Under the pieces are notes generated by a model, which was not told where the DNA came from, made no database searches, and worked only from the letters and a program-made list of their open reading frames with translations. A stretch of DNA of 64,000 nt, from positions 1,448,001-1,512,000 of the forward strand of contig NZ_BAABBQ010000001.1 of NCBI RefSeq assembly GCF_039538045.1. Direction: 5' to 3'. Source of the DNA: Sphingomonas swuensis (GTDB lineage Bacteria; Pseudomonadota; Alphaproteobacteria; Sphingomonadales; Sphingomonadaceae). Both the position numbers and the translations under genes were made by a program. Positions 1-9,080 of this stretch are shown here, piece after piece. Position 1 is the first letter of the stretch. Each line of letters begins with the position of its first letter.

Positions 1-467
1 TGGCTCCAGCGCTCGTCGGGGTAGGCGCGCGCATCACCGATCACATTACCCACCCGGCGGGTGCGCGCGGCGACCGCGTCCGCAAGCGTCGCGAGGCAGT
101 CCTCTAGACAGCCCGGAGCGCTCGAAAGGCGTGCATCGCCGCGACCTTCGAGCAGCACATCGCTTCGCCCCTTGGCTCCGGCAACCAGTCGCACCTGCGC
201 ACCCGACGGCGCATCAGGCTGGTCGAGCCCTTGCAGGGTGGCGAAAGCGGCGGCGGTGGTCAGGATCTTGGTGTTGGAGGCGGGCATGAAGCGCTGGCCG
301 GGCGCGATCGCCACTAGCTCGCGCCCGTCGAGCGTCGTCACCACCAGACCGAAGCGGGTGCCCGGACCCACCTCGGACAGCTTGGCTTCGACCTTCTGCT
401 GCACGATCGGCGGCGACGGGGAAGTCGTCGCGAGCAGGGCTGGGGCGAGTAAGGCGAGCAGGCTCAT
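1..467 (-). CDS. dacB: D-alanyl-D-alanine carboxypeptidase / endopeptidase, PBP4 type (S13), 3' part cut by window edge
   Basis: Only the first 155 residues lie in the window; the frame runs off the left edge without a stop. The chain opens with a short hydrophobic leader (MSLLALLAPALLA) typical of export to the periplasm. Near residues 61-67 it carries MPASNTK, the SxxK active-site motif (Ser64, Lys67) of S13 penicillin-binding peptidases, followed by the usual ILTTAAA helix. The start ATG overlaps the stop of the upstream M20 peptidase gene by four bases, so the two are probably co-transcribed. The family trims peptidoglycan D-Ala-D-Ala termini and cross-links. The SxN and KTG motifs that would complete the active site lie outside the window. 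Confidence 0.85.
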   Translation of the reverse strand, partial: MSLLALLAPALLATTSPSPPIVQQKVEAKLSEVGPGTRFGLVVTTLDGRELVAIAPGQRFMPASNTKILTTAAAFATLQGLDQPDAPSGAQVRLVAGAKGRSDVLLEGRGDARLSSAPGCLEDCLATLADAVAARTRRVGNVIGDARAYPDERWS

Positions 468-1870
468 GAAGCCGCGACCGCTCCGCCGCTCAGTCGCCGC
501 ATCAGTCGCGGCCAGAAGTCGAGCGATTCGAAGAAGCGCGCCACCGGGATGCGCTCGTTCAGCCCATGCGCGTTGCTGTCCTCGCCGCGGCGGGTGAAGT
601 CGCCGCCGGTGCCGTAGGTCGGGATGCCGCGCGCCCGGAAATGCTTTCCATCCGTCGCGCCGGGGGTCATCACCATCATGATCGGAACGCCGGGAGCGCG
701 GTCGGCGACCGCATCGGCAAGGGCGGCGAACAGCTCGGGGTTGGCGGGCGAGGGGGGCGCCTCGAGCGGGGTTCCCGCGATCCTGAACTCGGCTTCCGGG
801 TTGCCACCTACTGCCGCCAGCTCGCTACGCACCTGCTCGATCGGCACGCCGGGGAAGATCCGGCAATTGATGTTCACCGTCGCGCGCTGCGGAAGCGCAT
901 TGTCGGCATGGCCACCACTCAGCAGCGTCGGCACGCAAGTCGTCCGGAAGGCCGACCCGAGCTGCTGTTCGCGAGTCAGATAATCGAGCGCCGCCGGATC
1001 CTTGGGATTGGCGGCGAGCGCGGCGACTGCCGCCCTGAGTTCCGGCTTGGCATTGGGTTGCGCGGCACTGTCGCGCAGCATGCCAAGCGTGACCTCGTCG
1101 ATGACGATGGGGAAGCGATTGCCACGAAGCCGGCCGAGCAGATCGGCGAGCTCGTAGATGGCATTGTCCGGACGCGGCCGGGCGCTGTGCCCGCCGGGAT
1201 TGCGGACCGTCACCTCGATGTTGGCGAAAGTCTTCTCGGCGACCTGCACCGACAGCGCGAGCGGCTTGCCCGCGGCATCGGCCCTGCCGCCGCCCGAGTC
1301 CGAGTTGACCGCGAAGGCAGGCTTGCGCGCGCTCAGCCGCTCGGCGATCGCCTGGCTGCTGAGCATGTCGGTCTCCTCGTCTCCGCTGAATGCGAGGATG
1401 AGGTCGCGGTCGGGCTTGTAGCCCTCGCGCTTCAGTCGGATGAAGGCGGCGGTGAGCTGCGCCACGCCGAGCTTGTTGTCGCTCGTCCCGCGCCCGAAGA
1501 GGAAGCCATTCTCCTCGACGAGCTTGAACGGGTCACGCTCCCAGTCGGCGGCCTTCGCCTCGACCACGTCCATGTGCGCGAGGAAGAGGAGGGGGGCCCT
1601 GGCACCGGTCCCGCGCAAGGTGACGATCAGGCCGGCAGTCTCTCCGACCGGCACGATCTCGATGTCGCGCGCCGCGAAGCCGGCCGCGCGAAGCTTGGCT
1701 GAGAGCGCGCGCGCCATCTTCGGCACCTGTCCGCGTCCCTTGACCGTCGGCATCTCGACGATCGACTTGTAGATCGAGAAGGCCTCGCGACCTTCGCGGC
1801 TATCGCGCTCCGTCGCACTCGCCGGACCCGCGAACAGCAGGCCCGCGGCAAGCAGGGCAGGGATGCGCAA
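464..1870 (-). CDS. M20-family metallopeptidase, exported
   Basis: 468 residues starting at a TTG codon that opens a clear signal peptide (MRIPALLAAGLLFAGPASA). The M20/M25/M40 di-zinc peptidase layout is visible: LFLAHMDVVEA (first metal His/Asp), GRGTSDNKLG (bridging Asp), SGDEETDM (catalytic Glu pair), a dimerisation lid in the middle and a C-terminal NAHGLNERIP with the last metal His. The family hydrolyses peptides or N-acyl amino acids; the substrate cannot be read from sequence. It lies 17 bases after glutaryl-CoA dehydrogenase and overlaps the PBP4 gene by four bases. No strong Shine-Dalgarno precedes the TTG, so the start is the least certain point. Confidence 0.9.
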   Translation of the reverse strand: MRIPALLAAGLLFAGPASATERDSREGREAFSIYKSIVEMPTVKGRGQVPKMARALSAKLRAAGFAARDIEIVPVGETAGLIVTLRGTGARAPLLFLAHMDVVEAKAADWERDPFKLVEENGFLFGRGTSDNKLGVAQLTAAFIRLKREGYKPDRDLILAFSGDEETDMLSSQAIAERLSARKPAFAVNSDSGGGRADAAGKPLALSVQVAEKTFANIEVTVRNPGGHSARPRPDNAIYELADLLGRLRGNRFPIVIDEVTLGMLRDSAAQPNAKPELRAAVAALAANPKDPAALDYLTREQQLGSAFRTTCVPTLLSGGHADNALPQRATVNINCRIFPGVPIEQVRSELAAVGGNPEAEFRIAGTPLEAPPSPANPELFAALADAVADRAPGVPIMMVMTPGATDGKHFRARGIPTYGTGGDFTRRGEDSNAHGLNERIPVARFFESLDFWPRLMRRLSGGAVAAS

Positions 1871-1887
1871 GTGCCGGATCCGGATGC

Positions 1888-3105
<1,218 letters not shown>

Positions 3106-3263
3106 GGCGGGCCTATAGTCGCTCGGCGCCGCCCGCGCCAGACGGACCACAAGGGAGCGGACGCCAAACATGCTTTCGACAAACGGTTAATAGATGCGAC
3201 AGAATGACTTGACCGCCTGGACGACCGGCGTCCAGCTTCCGGCCGGGCCGCCCGTTGGCCTTC

Positions 3264-3281
3264 AGGAGGACCAATCCCTTG
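3264..3281 (+). promoter_or_regulatory. strong Shine-Dalgarno deciding a TTG start
   Basis: AGGAGG at 3264-3269 lies nine bases before TTG at 3279-3281. The frame is open from an earlier TTG at 3255, but that codon has no ribosome site and would place AGGAGG inside the coding region. The 3279 start is therefore preferred for the serralysin gene. Confidence 0.75.
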
Positions 3282-4844
3282 CGTCACCTGCTTTCTTCTC
3301 CCTCGATCCAGGCCGAAGGCGACCTGCCGACCGTCGACGACATCCGGTACGTTGCGCCCACCGCGACAGGGCTCGCGCCTAATGGCAAGACCGTGCTCAG
3401 CCTCGACCAGGCGATCGGCAATCTCAACCGCACCGGGGCGATCTGGGATGTCGGTCCGAATGGGCAGATCACCTACGCCTTCATCGATAAGCCGCTGAAC
3501 GGGCTCTACAACAGCCCGAAGGAAGCCTATCTCGGTAGCCTCGCCGAAGGTTCCATGCCGTTTACCGAGGAGCAGCGGGTTGCCGCGCGCGAGGCGCTGG
3601 GTCTTTGGGATGACCTGATCGCTCCTTCGTTCGTCGAGAAGAACGGACGCGGTGCGGCCGACATCCTCTTCACCAACACGAACAGTGGTCCCGGCCAGGC
3701 GGCGGCCTTCACGCCGTTCCTCAACGGCGGCTCGGGCAAATATGGCAAGGTGCAGGGCGACATCTTCGTCAACCAGGACGAAGACAGCAATTTCGACCTC
3801 GACAATGGCGGCTATGGCCAGACGACGCTCGTCCACGAGCTCGGCCACACGATTGGGCTCAGCCACACCGGCGACTATAATGCGGGGAATGGTGGTCCGA
3901 TAACCTATGCCAAGGACGCCATTTTCTACCAGGACACCTACCAGTTCTCGATCATGTCCTACTTCAGCCACGGCAACAGCAACGCCTTCGGCTATGTGAA
4001 CTGGGCGACCGGCGGCTTCTATCAGACGCCGCAAACCCCGATGGTCCACGACATCGCGGCGGTGCAGGCAATGTACGGCGCGGATCTCACCACGCGCACC
4101 GGCGACACGACTTACGGCTTCAACTCAAACGCCGGCCGCTCGGTCTACGACTTCACCTCGAACAAGAACCCGTTCCTGTCGATCTACGATGCCGGCGGAA
4201 ACGACACGCTTGACCTCAGCGGCTTCACTGGCGGCCGGATCACCTTGGACCTTCGTCCGGGCGCGTTCAGCACCGGGTACAATTATGGCGATAAGGCGGT
4301 GCTCGACAAAGCTGTCGGCGTGACCCTCTCGCAGGCGCAGTGGAATGCCCTCTACGACGGCCGCCTCGGTGGCAATCCCGGCTTCCTGTCGGACAATATC
4401 GGGATCGCCTACAACACGATCATCGAGAATGGCCGGACCGGTGCGGGCAATGACGTGCTGCAGGGCAACGACGTCGCCAACCGCCTCGACGCGGGTGCCG
4501 GCAGCGACATTCTCAACGGCGGCAAGGGCAACGACACGCTGATCGGCGGGGCCGGCGCCGACTTCTTCGTCATCTCCGACCGCGGGGGGATCGACACCAT
4601 CCTCGATTTCGAGCGCGGCCTCGACAAGCTCGACTTGAAGACGTTCGAACCCCGCTCGGCACCGGGCGATCAGGCCATGACCTGGATCGGCAACGCAGCC
4701 TTCTCGGGACAGGCCGGCCAGGTCCGTCAATTCGTTCAAAATGGCCTCAACATCGTTGCCGGGGACGTCGATGGCGACGGCGTGGCCGACTTCCAGGTTG
4801 TGGTGGGTTCGCAGCCGATCGGAAGCGGCGACATCATCTTCTGA
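3279..4844 (+). CDS. serralysin-like M10 metalloprotease with RTX repeats, secreted
   Basis: 521 residues from TTG 3279. The zinc site is HELGHTIGLSH (His186, His190, His196 in this numbering), followed by the Met-turn FSIMSYF (Met226): the metzincin signature of M10 serralysins. The C-terminal third has glycine/aspartate-rich calcium-binding RTX nonapeptides (GAGNDVLQG, GAGSDILNGG, KGNDTLIGG, AGADFF) and then a Peptidase_M10_C beta-roll. Such proteins lack an N-terminal signal peptide and leave by a type I (ABC/MFP/TolC) exporter using the C terminus; none is seen here, with TonB-like or exporter genes not adjacent. A hairpin terminator follows. Likely an extracellular protease; the substrate is unknown. 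Confidence 0.92.
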   Translation: MRHLLSSPSIQAEGDLPTVDDIRYVAPTATGLAPNGKTVLSLDQAIGNLNRTGAIWDVGPNGQITYAFIDKPLNGLYNSPKEAYLGSLAEGSMPFTEEQRVAAREALGLWDDLIAPSFVEKNGRGAADILFTNTNSGPGQAAAFTPFLNGGSGKYGKVQGDIFVNQDEDSNFDLDNGGYGQTTLVHELGHTIGLSHTGDYNAGNGGPITYAKDAIFYQDTYQFSIMSYFSHGNSNAFGYVNWATGGFYQTPQTPMVHDIAAVQAMYGADLTTRTGDTTYGFNSNAGRSVYDFTSNKNPFLSIYDAGGNDTLDLSGFTGGRITLDLRPGAFSTGYNYGDKAVLDKAVGVTLSQAQWNALYDGRLGGNPGFLSDNIGIAYNTIIENGRTGAGNDVLQGNDVANRLDAGAGSDILNGGKGNDTLIGGAGADFFVISDRGGIDTILDFERGLDKLDLKTFEPRSAPGDQAMTWIGNAAFSGQAGQVRQFVQNGLNIVAGDVDGDGVADFQVVVGSQPIGSGDIIF

Positions 4845-4867
4845 CGTCGGCCACTCGGCAGGAAAGG

Positions 4868-4903
4868 GGCGTCGGCCAGCCGGTCGGCGCCATTCTTCTT
4901 TCG
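4868..4903 (+). terminator. rho-independent terminator after the serralysin gene
   Basis: A 10-bp stem (4868-4877 with 4882-4891, two G-T pairs) closed by a 4-base loop AGCC, followed by the pyrimidine-rich ATTCTTCTTTCG. It begins 23 bases after the protease stop and separates it from the opposing tRNA gene. Confidence 0.75.
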
Positions 4904-4904
4904 C

Positions 4905-4994
4905 TGGCGGATGGGGTGGGATTCGAACCCACGGTACGGTTCCCCGCACGGCGGTTTTCAAGACCGCTGCCTTAAACCACTCGGCCACCCATCC
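4905..4994 (-). tRNA. tRNA-Ser (anticodon UGA)
   Basis: Read on the minus strand this is a 90-nt class II tRNA. The acceptor GGATGGG pairs with CCCATCC, followed by the discriminator G and an encoded CCA. The D-arm begins TGGCCGAGTGG, and the anticodon stem-loop is GCGGT-CTTGAAA-ACCGC with anticodon TGA. A long variable arm (CGTGCGGGGAACCGTACCG) is typical of tRNA-Ser, and the T-arm contains GGTTCGAATCC. It decodes UCA and other UCN codons. Confidence 0.97.
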
Positions 4995-5089
4995 CGCGTC
5001 GGCTGCCATTCAGCTTGGCCCGCCTAGACCGAGCCCACGCAATCGCGCAAGGCGCTGAACAGGACCAGCGTACCGAGCGTTGGTCGATC

Positions 5090-6256
5090 ATGGTTGGGGA
5101 GGGTGTGAAGCGCGTGGCATTCCGGTGGTCGAGTTCACTGCTGTGCCTGGTCGCGATCGCCATGACCCCTGCAAGCGCGCAGCAGGAGCGTGATCCGCTC
5201 GCGCCGTTGCCCGACCTTCCGCCGTCTTCACAGCCCACGCCCCGGCCGGTGCGGACAGCGCCGCTATCCTCCCCCGTTCCGGTGTCGGTCGCCCGGCCGG
5301 TCGTCCTGTCCGGCTTCGGAAGCTACAAGAATGTGCTTGCGGCCCGTGCCCGCGCCGCCGGTGTCCGCGAGGCGACGATCGGCGCCGTCATTCCCTACCT
5401 CAGCCAGAACGCCCGGGTGATCGCGCTGGATCGCCAGCAGCCGGGCGGCCCGCCGAACAGCAATTTCATTCCGCCATTCGCGCCTTACCGCGCGCAGCAT
5501 GTCACCAGTGACCTCATCAACCGCGGTGCCGCTCGCTTCCAGTCGGGCCGGGCACAGATGCGCTGGCTCGAGCAGCGCTTCGGGGTCGAGCCGCAGGTGC
5601 TTCTCGCCATCTTCGGCCATGAGACCAGCTACGGCCGGGTGACCGGCAATTTCGACCTGCTCGAGGTGCTCGCGACGCTCGCCTACGAGGGGCGCCGACG
5701 CCAGTTCTTCGAGGACGAGTTCATCGCGGCGCTCCAATTGCTCGACCGTGGCACGCCGCGCAGCCGATTGAAGGGCAGCTGGGCCGGCGCGACCGGCTAT
5801 CCGCAGTTCATGCCGTCCAATGTTCTCCGTCTCGCCACCGACGGCGACGGGTCGGCCAACATCTGGGGCAGCGAGATGGACGGGCTCGCCTCGATCGCCG
5901 CCTATCTGCGCGACGCCGGGTGGAAGCCCGGTATCCATTGGGGCATTCCGGTCCGGGTCTCGCCCAGCCTCAATCGAGCCGCGGTTCGCACGACCCTGGT
6001 CCCGCCGCGCTGCCCGCAGGTATTCCGCCGCCACAGCCGCTGGTTGTCGATGCGCGAGTGGCGGCAGCTCGGGGTCATCCCGACCGGCCAGGCCATTCCC
6101 GAGGGCGAAATGGCGACCCTGCTCGAACCCGATGGCCCGTCGGCGACCGCTTACCTGCTGACCAGCAACTATCGCGCGATCCTCGACTACAATTGCTCCA
6201 ATTTCTATGCGCTCTCGGTCGGCCTTCTGGCCGATCGCATCGCGGCTGGCGGATAG
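5090..6256 (+). CDS. lytic murein transglycosylase, MltB family
   Basis: 388 residues from ATG 5090, with a signal-like hydrophobic stretch SSLLCLVAIAMTPASA and then a Pro-rich linker. The SLT_2/MltB domain fills the rest: AIFGHETSYGRVTGNF carries the catalytic Glu (Glu178), followed by LATLAYEGRRRQFFEDE, the GATGYPQFMPSNV block and the W-rich C-terminal segment. It cleaves the MurNAc-GlcNAc bond of peptidoglycan, giving 1,6-anhydro ends. GTG codons at 5105 and 5114 after GGGGAGG are alternative starts. It lies just ahead of a PBP5-type carboxypeptidase, forming a small wall-remodelling pair. Confidence 0.9.
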   Translation: MVGEGVKRVAFRWSSSLLCLVAIAMTPASAQQERDPLAPLPDLPPSSQPTPRPVRTAPLSSPVPVSVARPVVLSGFGSYKNVLAARARAAGVREATIGAVIPYLSQNARVIALDRQQPGGPPNSNFIPPFAPYRAQHVTSDLINRGAARFQSGRAQMRWLEQRFGVEPQVLLAIFGHETSYGRVTGNFDLLEVLATLAYEGRRRQFFEDEFIAALQLLDRGTPRSRLKGSWAGATGYPQFMPSNVLRLATDGDGSANIWGSEMDGLASIAAYLRDAGWKPGIHWGIPVRVSPSLNRAAVRTTLVPPRCPQVFRRHSRWLSMREWRQLGVIPTGQAIPEGEMATLLEPDGPSATAYLLTSNYRAILDYNCSNFYALSVGLLADRIAAGG

Positions 6257-6295
6257 GCTCTTCAAGCCGGCGAAGTGGACCGCTAGGACGAGGGC

Positions 6296-7474
6296 ATGAA
6301 TCGTCTTCTTCCAGCGTCCGCCCTGATCCTCCTCGCTTCGACGGCCGCCGCGGTGGCCGCCCCGCCGCCGTTCGAGACCCCGGCGAGGGTCGCCTACCTC
6401 ATCGACCTCTCGTCGGGCGCCGAACTGCTCGCCAAGAATTCGGACACGCCGATGCCGCCGGCGAGCATGGCCAAGATGATGACCAGCGAAGTCGCCTTCG
6501 AGCTGATCAAGGCGAACAAGCTGTCGCTCGGCAAGATGTGCACCGTCCGGCCCGAGACCTGGCAGAAGTGGCACGGGCCGCAGGCAGGCTCGACCATGTT
6601 CCTTTCGCCCAACGAACAGGTCAGCGTCGAGAATCTGCTTCACGGGATCGTCACCCTATCGGGCAACGACGCCTCGGTCGTGCTGGCCGAGTGCATCGCC
6701 GGAACCGAGCAGGCCTTCGCGAGCCAGATGAACACGCTGGCCAAGCGGCTCGGGATGAGCGGAAGCCGCTTCTGCAATTCGAACGGCTGGCCCGACGAGG
6801 GCTGCACCGTGGTGACCGCCCGCGACCTTGCCAAGCTCGCCCGCTCGTCGGTCGAGAACCATCCCAAGCTCTACAAGCAGTTCTACGGACAGCCGACCTT
6901 CACCTGGGGCAAGACGCTCGGCTCGGGCCAGGCGATCACCCAGGCCAATCGCAATCCCATCCTCGGCAAGATCCCCGGCGCCGACGGTCTCAAGACCGGC
7001 CATACCGAGGAGGCCGGCTATGGCTTCACCGGATCGGCCGAGCAGAACGGCCGCCGCCTGATCATGGTCGTCGCGGGGCTCGGCAGCTTCAATCAGCGCA
7101 TCGAGGAATCGACCAAGCTGATGAGCTGGGGCTTCAATGCCTGGCAGTCGAAGCCGCTGTTCGCCGCCAATGCCGCGGTCGGCTCGGCCGAGGTCCAGCT
7201 GGGCGATGCGGCGACGGTGCCGCTGGTCGCGCCGCGCGCGATCGCGGTCACCTATCCGGCCGGTGCGCTCGGCGGCGATCCGAAGCTGAGGATCGCCTAT
7301 CAGGGCCCGCTCAAGGCGCCGATCGCCAAGGGCGCGCAGGTCGCCGAGCTGGTCGTCACCACGCCCGACGGGACGATCCAGCGCATGCCGCTGGTCGCCG
7401 GTGAGGCAGTCGAGGAGGCCGGCTTCTTCGGACGCCTGTGGCTCGGGCTCAAGCAGCTGGTGGGAATGGCCTGA
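6296..7474 (+). CDS. dacC: D-alanyl-D-alanine carboxypeptidase, PBP5/6 type (S11)
   Basis: 392 residues with a cleavable leader (ILLASTAAAVAA). All three S11 active-site motifs are present: PASMAK (Ser57, Lys60), SGN (122-124) and KTG (233-235, in ADGLKTGHT). A C-terminal PBP5_C-like beta domain follows, and the last residues (FGRLWLGLKQLVGM) look like the amphipathic membrane anchor of this family. It removes the terminal D-Ala of pentapeptides, limiting cross-linking. The stop lies five bases before the probable tmk start. The symbol could equally be dacA; paralogue assignment is not possible from one gene. Confidence 0.93.
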   Translation: MNRLLPASALILLASTAAAVAAPPPFETPARVAYLIDLSSGAELLAKNSDTPMPPASMAKMMTSEVAFELIKANKLSLGKMCTVRPETWQKWHGPQAGSTMFLSPNEQVSVENLLHGIVTLSGNDASVVLAECIAGTEQAFASQMNTLAKRLGMSGSRFCNSNGWPDEGCTVVTARDLAKLARSSVENHPKLYKQFYGQPTFTWGKTLGSGQAITQANRNPILGKIPGADGLKTGHTEEAGYGFTGSAEQNGRRLIMVVAGLGSFNQRIEESTKLMSWGFNAWQSKPLFAANAAVGSAEVQLGDAATVPLVAPRAIAVTYPAGALGGDPKLRIAYQGPLKAPIAKGAQVAELVVTTPDGTIQRMPLVAGEAVEEAGFFGRLWLGLKQLVGMA

Positions 7475-7479
7475 GCCAC

Positions 7480-8100
7480 TTGGCACGAGCATCGTTCATC
7501 ACGCTGGAAGGCGGGGAAGGGGTCGGCAAGTCGACCCAGCTCGCCGCGCTTGCGGAAGCGCTCCGCCGCCGTGGCCACGAGGTCGTCACCACCCGTGAAC
7601 CCGGCGGCAGCGAAGGCGCGGAGGCGATCCGCCGGCTGCTCCTCGAAGGCTCGGAGGAGCGCTGGGGCGCGCAGGCCGAGGCCCTGCTGTTCGCCGCAGC
7701 GCGCACCAGCCATGTCGACAGCCTGATCCGCCCCGCGCTCGCCCGTGGGCAGTGGGTCCTGTGCGACCGCTTCCTCGACAGTAGCCTCGCCTATCAAGGC
7801 GGTGCCGGCGGCCTCGGAATCGAGGCGGTGCGCGAGCTCAATATGTTCGGCATCGCCGACTGCCTGCCCGACCGCACCCTGCTCCTCGTCCATCCAAGCG
7901 GGGCGGAGCGGGCGCGACACCGGGACGGGGACGGGGCCGACCGGATCGGCGGCCGATCGGCTTCCTATCACCAGGCGGTCGACGAGGCCTTCCACGCCCT
8001 TGCCGAAGCCGAGCCGAACCGGATCCGCCCGGTCGACGCCTCGGGATCGCGCGAGGAGGTCACGGCACGGCTGCTCGACGCGCTCGAGGACCTGCTGTGA
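7480..8100 (+). CDS. tmk: thymidylate kinase
   Basis: 206 residues from TTG 7480, phosphorylating dTMP to dTDP. The P-loop LEGGEGVGKSTQ lies at residues 9-20, TREPGGSEGAE binds dTMP, and CDRFLDSSLAYQG is the DRX motif. The frame is open back to 7438 within dacC, but those codons encode nothing family-like, and MARASFITLEGGEG matches the usual N terminus. No clear ribosome site is seen, so translation may be coupled to the dacC stop five bases upstream. It overlaps holB by four bases, a common tmk-holB arrangement. Confidence 0.93.
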   Translation: MARASFITLEGGEGVGKSTQLAALAEALRRRGHEVVTTREPGGSEGAEAIRRLLLEGSEERWGAQAEALLFAAARTSHVDSLIRPALARGQWVLCDRFLDSSLAYQGGAGGLGIEAVRELNMFGIADCLPDRTLLLVHPSGAERARHRDGDGADRIGGRSASYHQAVDEAFHALAEAEPNRIRPVDASGSREEVTARLLDALEDLL

Positions 8101-9074
8101 CCCTTCTCGGGCAGGATCGGGCGATCGCCGCCTTTCGCTCGGCGCTCGACAGCGGGACGCTTCACCACGCTTGGCTGCTTGCCGGGCCGCGCGGGGTCGG
8201 CAAGGGGACCTTCGCCCGGGCTGCCGCCCTCCGCCTTCTCGCAGAAGCCGCCGGACCGCCAGTCGGACTGCCCGGCCTCGAGGTGCCCGACGATCATCGC
8301 ATCGGGCACCTCTTCCGCGCCGGGAGTCATCCCGACATGCGGCTGCTCGAGCGCGAGGTTTGGGACAAGGGACCCAAGAAGGGCGAGCTCAAGCGCAACA
8401 TCACCATCGACCAGGTGCGCGAGATGGGAGAACTCTTCTCCTTCGCGCCCTCGTTCAGCGACTGGCGCGTGTGCATCATCGATTGCATGGACGAGCTCGA
8501 GCGCAATGCCGCCAACGCGCTCCTCAAGCTGCTCGAGGAGCCGCCGGGGCGTAGCCTGTTCCTGCTCGTCAGCCACTCTCCGGGACGACTGTTGCCGACG
8601 ATCCGCTCGCGCTGCCGGCGGGTCGATTTCCCCGGCCTCGACGATGCGACGCTCGACACCGTCCTGCGCGCCGAGCGACCGGGGCTTTCGGACGAGGAGC
8701 GGGCGCGCCTGATCCCGCTCGCCGGGGGCTCGGCCGGACGGGCACTGGCCTTCGCCGAACTCGACCTCGCGCCGCTCGCCGAGGATGCGCTCGCAATCCT
8801 GCGGAGCGGTGACCGCGACAATGCCCGCCGCGGCCGCCTCGCCTCGGCGCTTGCACTCAAGGCCGCGGGCCCGCGCTACGCCGCCTTCCTCGAACTCGTC
8901 CCCTCCCTGATCGCGGGCGAGGCGCGCACCGCCGAAGGACCCCGCCGACAGCGCGCCGCCGAGGCCTATGGCAAGGCGCAGGAGACCGCTTCGCTCGCTC
9001 CCCGCCTCTCCCTCGACCCTGCCGCGACGGTTTTCAGCCTCGCGACCATCATGGCGGAGGTGGGGGAGGGGTGA
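8097..9074 (+). CDS. holB: DNA polymerase III subunit delta'
   Basis: 325 residues from a GTG that overlaps the tmk stop. AAA+ clamp-loader fold: GPRGVGKGTFARAAALRLL is the P-loop, CIIDCMDELERNAANALLKLLEEPP the Walker B/sensor region, and LLVSHSPGRLLPTIRSRCRR the SRC-like stretch. Together with the tau/gamma and delta subunits it loads the beta clamp on primed DNA. In alphaproteobacteria holB commonly sits between tmk and metG, as here, which supports the call. Confidence 0.92.
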   Translation: MTLLGQDRAIAAFRSALDSGTLHHAWLLAGPRGVGKGTFARAAALRLLAEAAGPPVGLPGLEVPDDHRIGHLFRAGSHPDMRLLEREVWDKGPKKGELKRNITIDQVREMGELFSFAPSFSDWRVCIIDCMDELERNAANALLKLLEEPPGRSLFLLVSHSPGRLLPTIRSRCRRVDFPGLDDATLDTVLRAERPGLSDEERARLIPLAGGSAGRALAFAELDLAPLAEDALAILRSGDRDNARRGRLASALALKAAGPRYAAFLELVPSLIAGEARTAEGPRRQRAAEAYGKAQETASLAPRLSLDPAATVFSLATIMAEVGEG

Positions 9075-9080
9075 CGAGCG

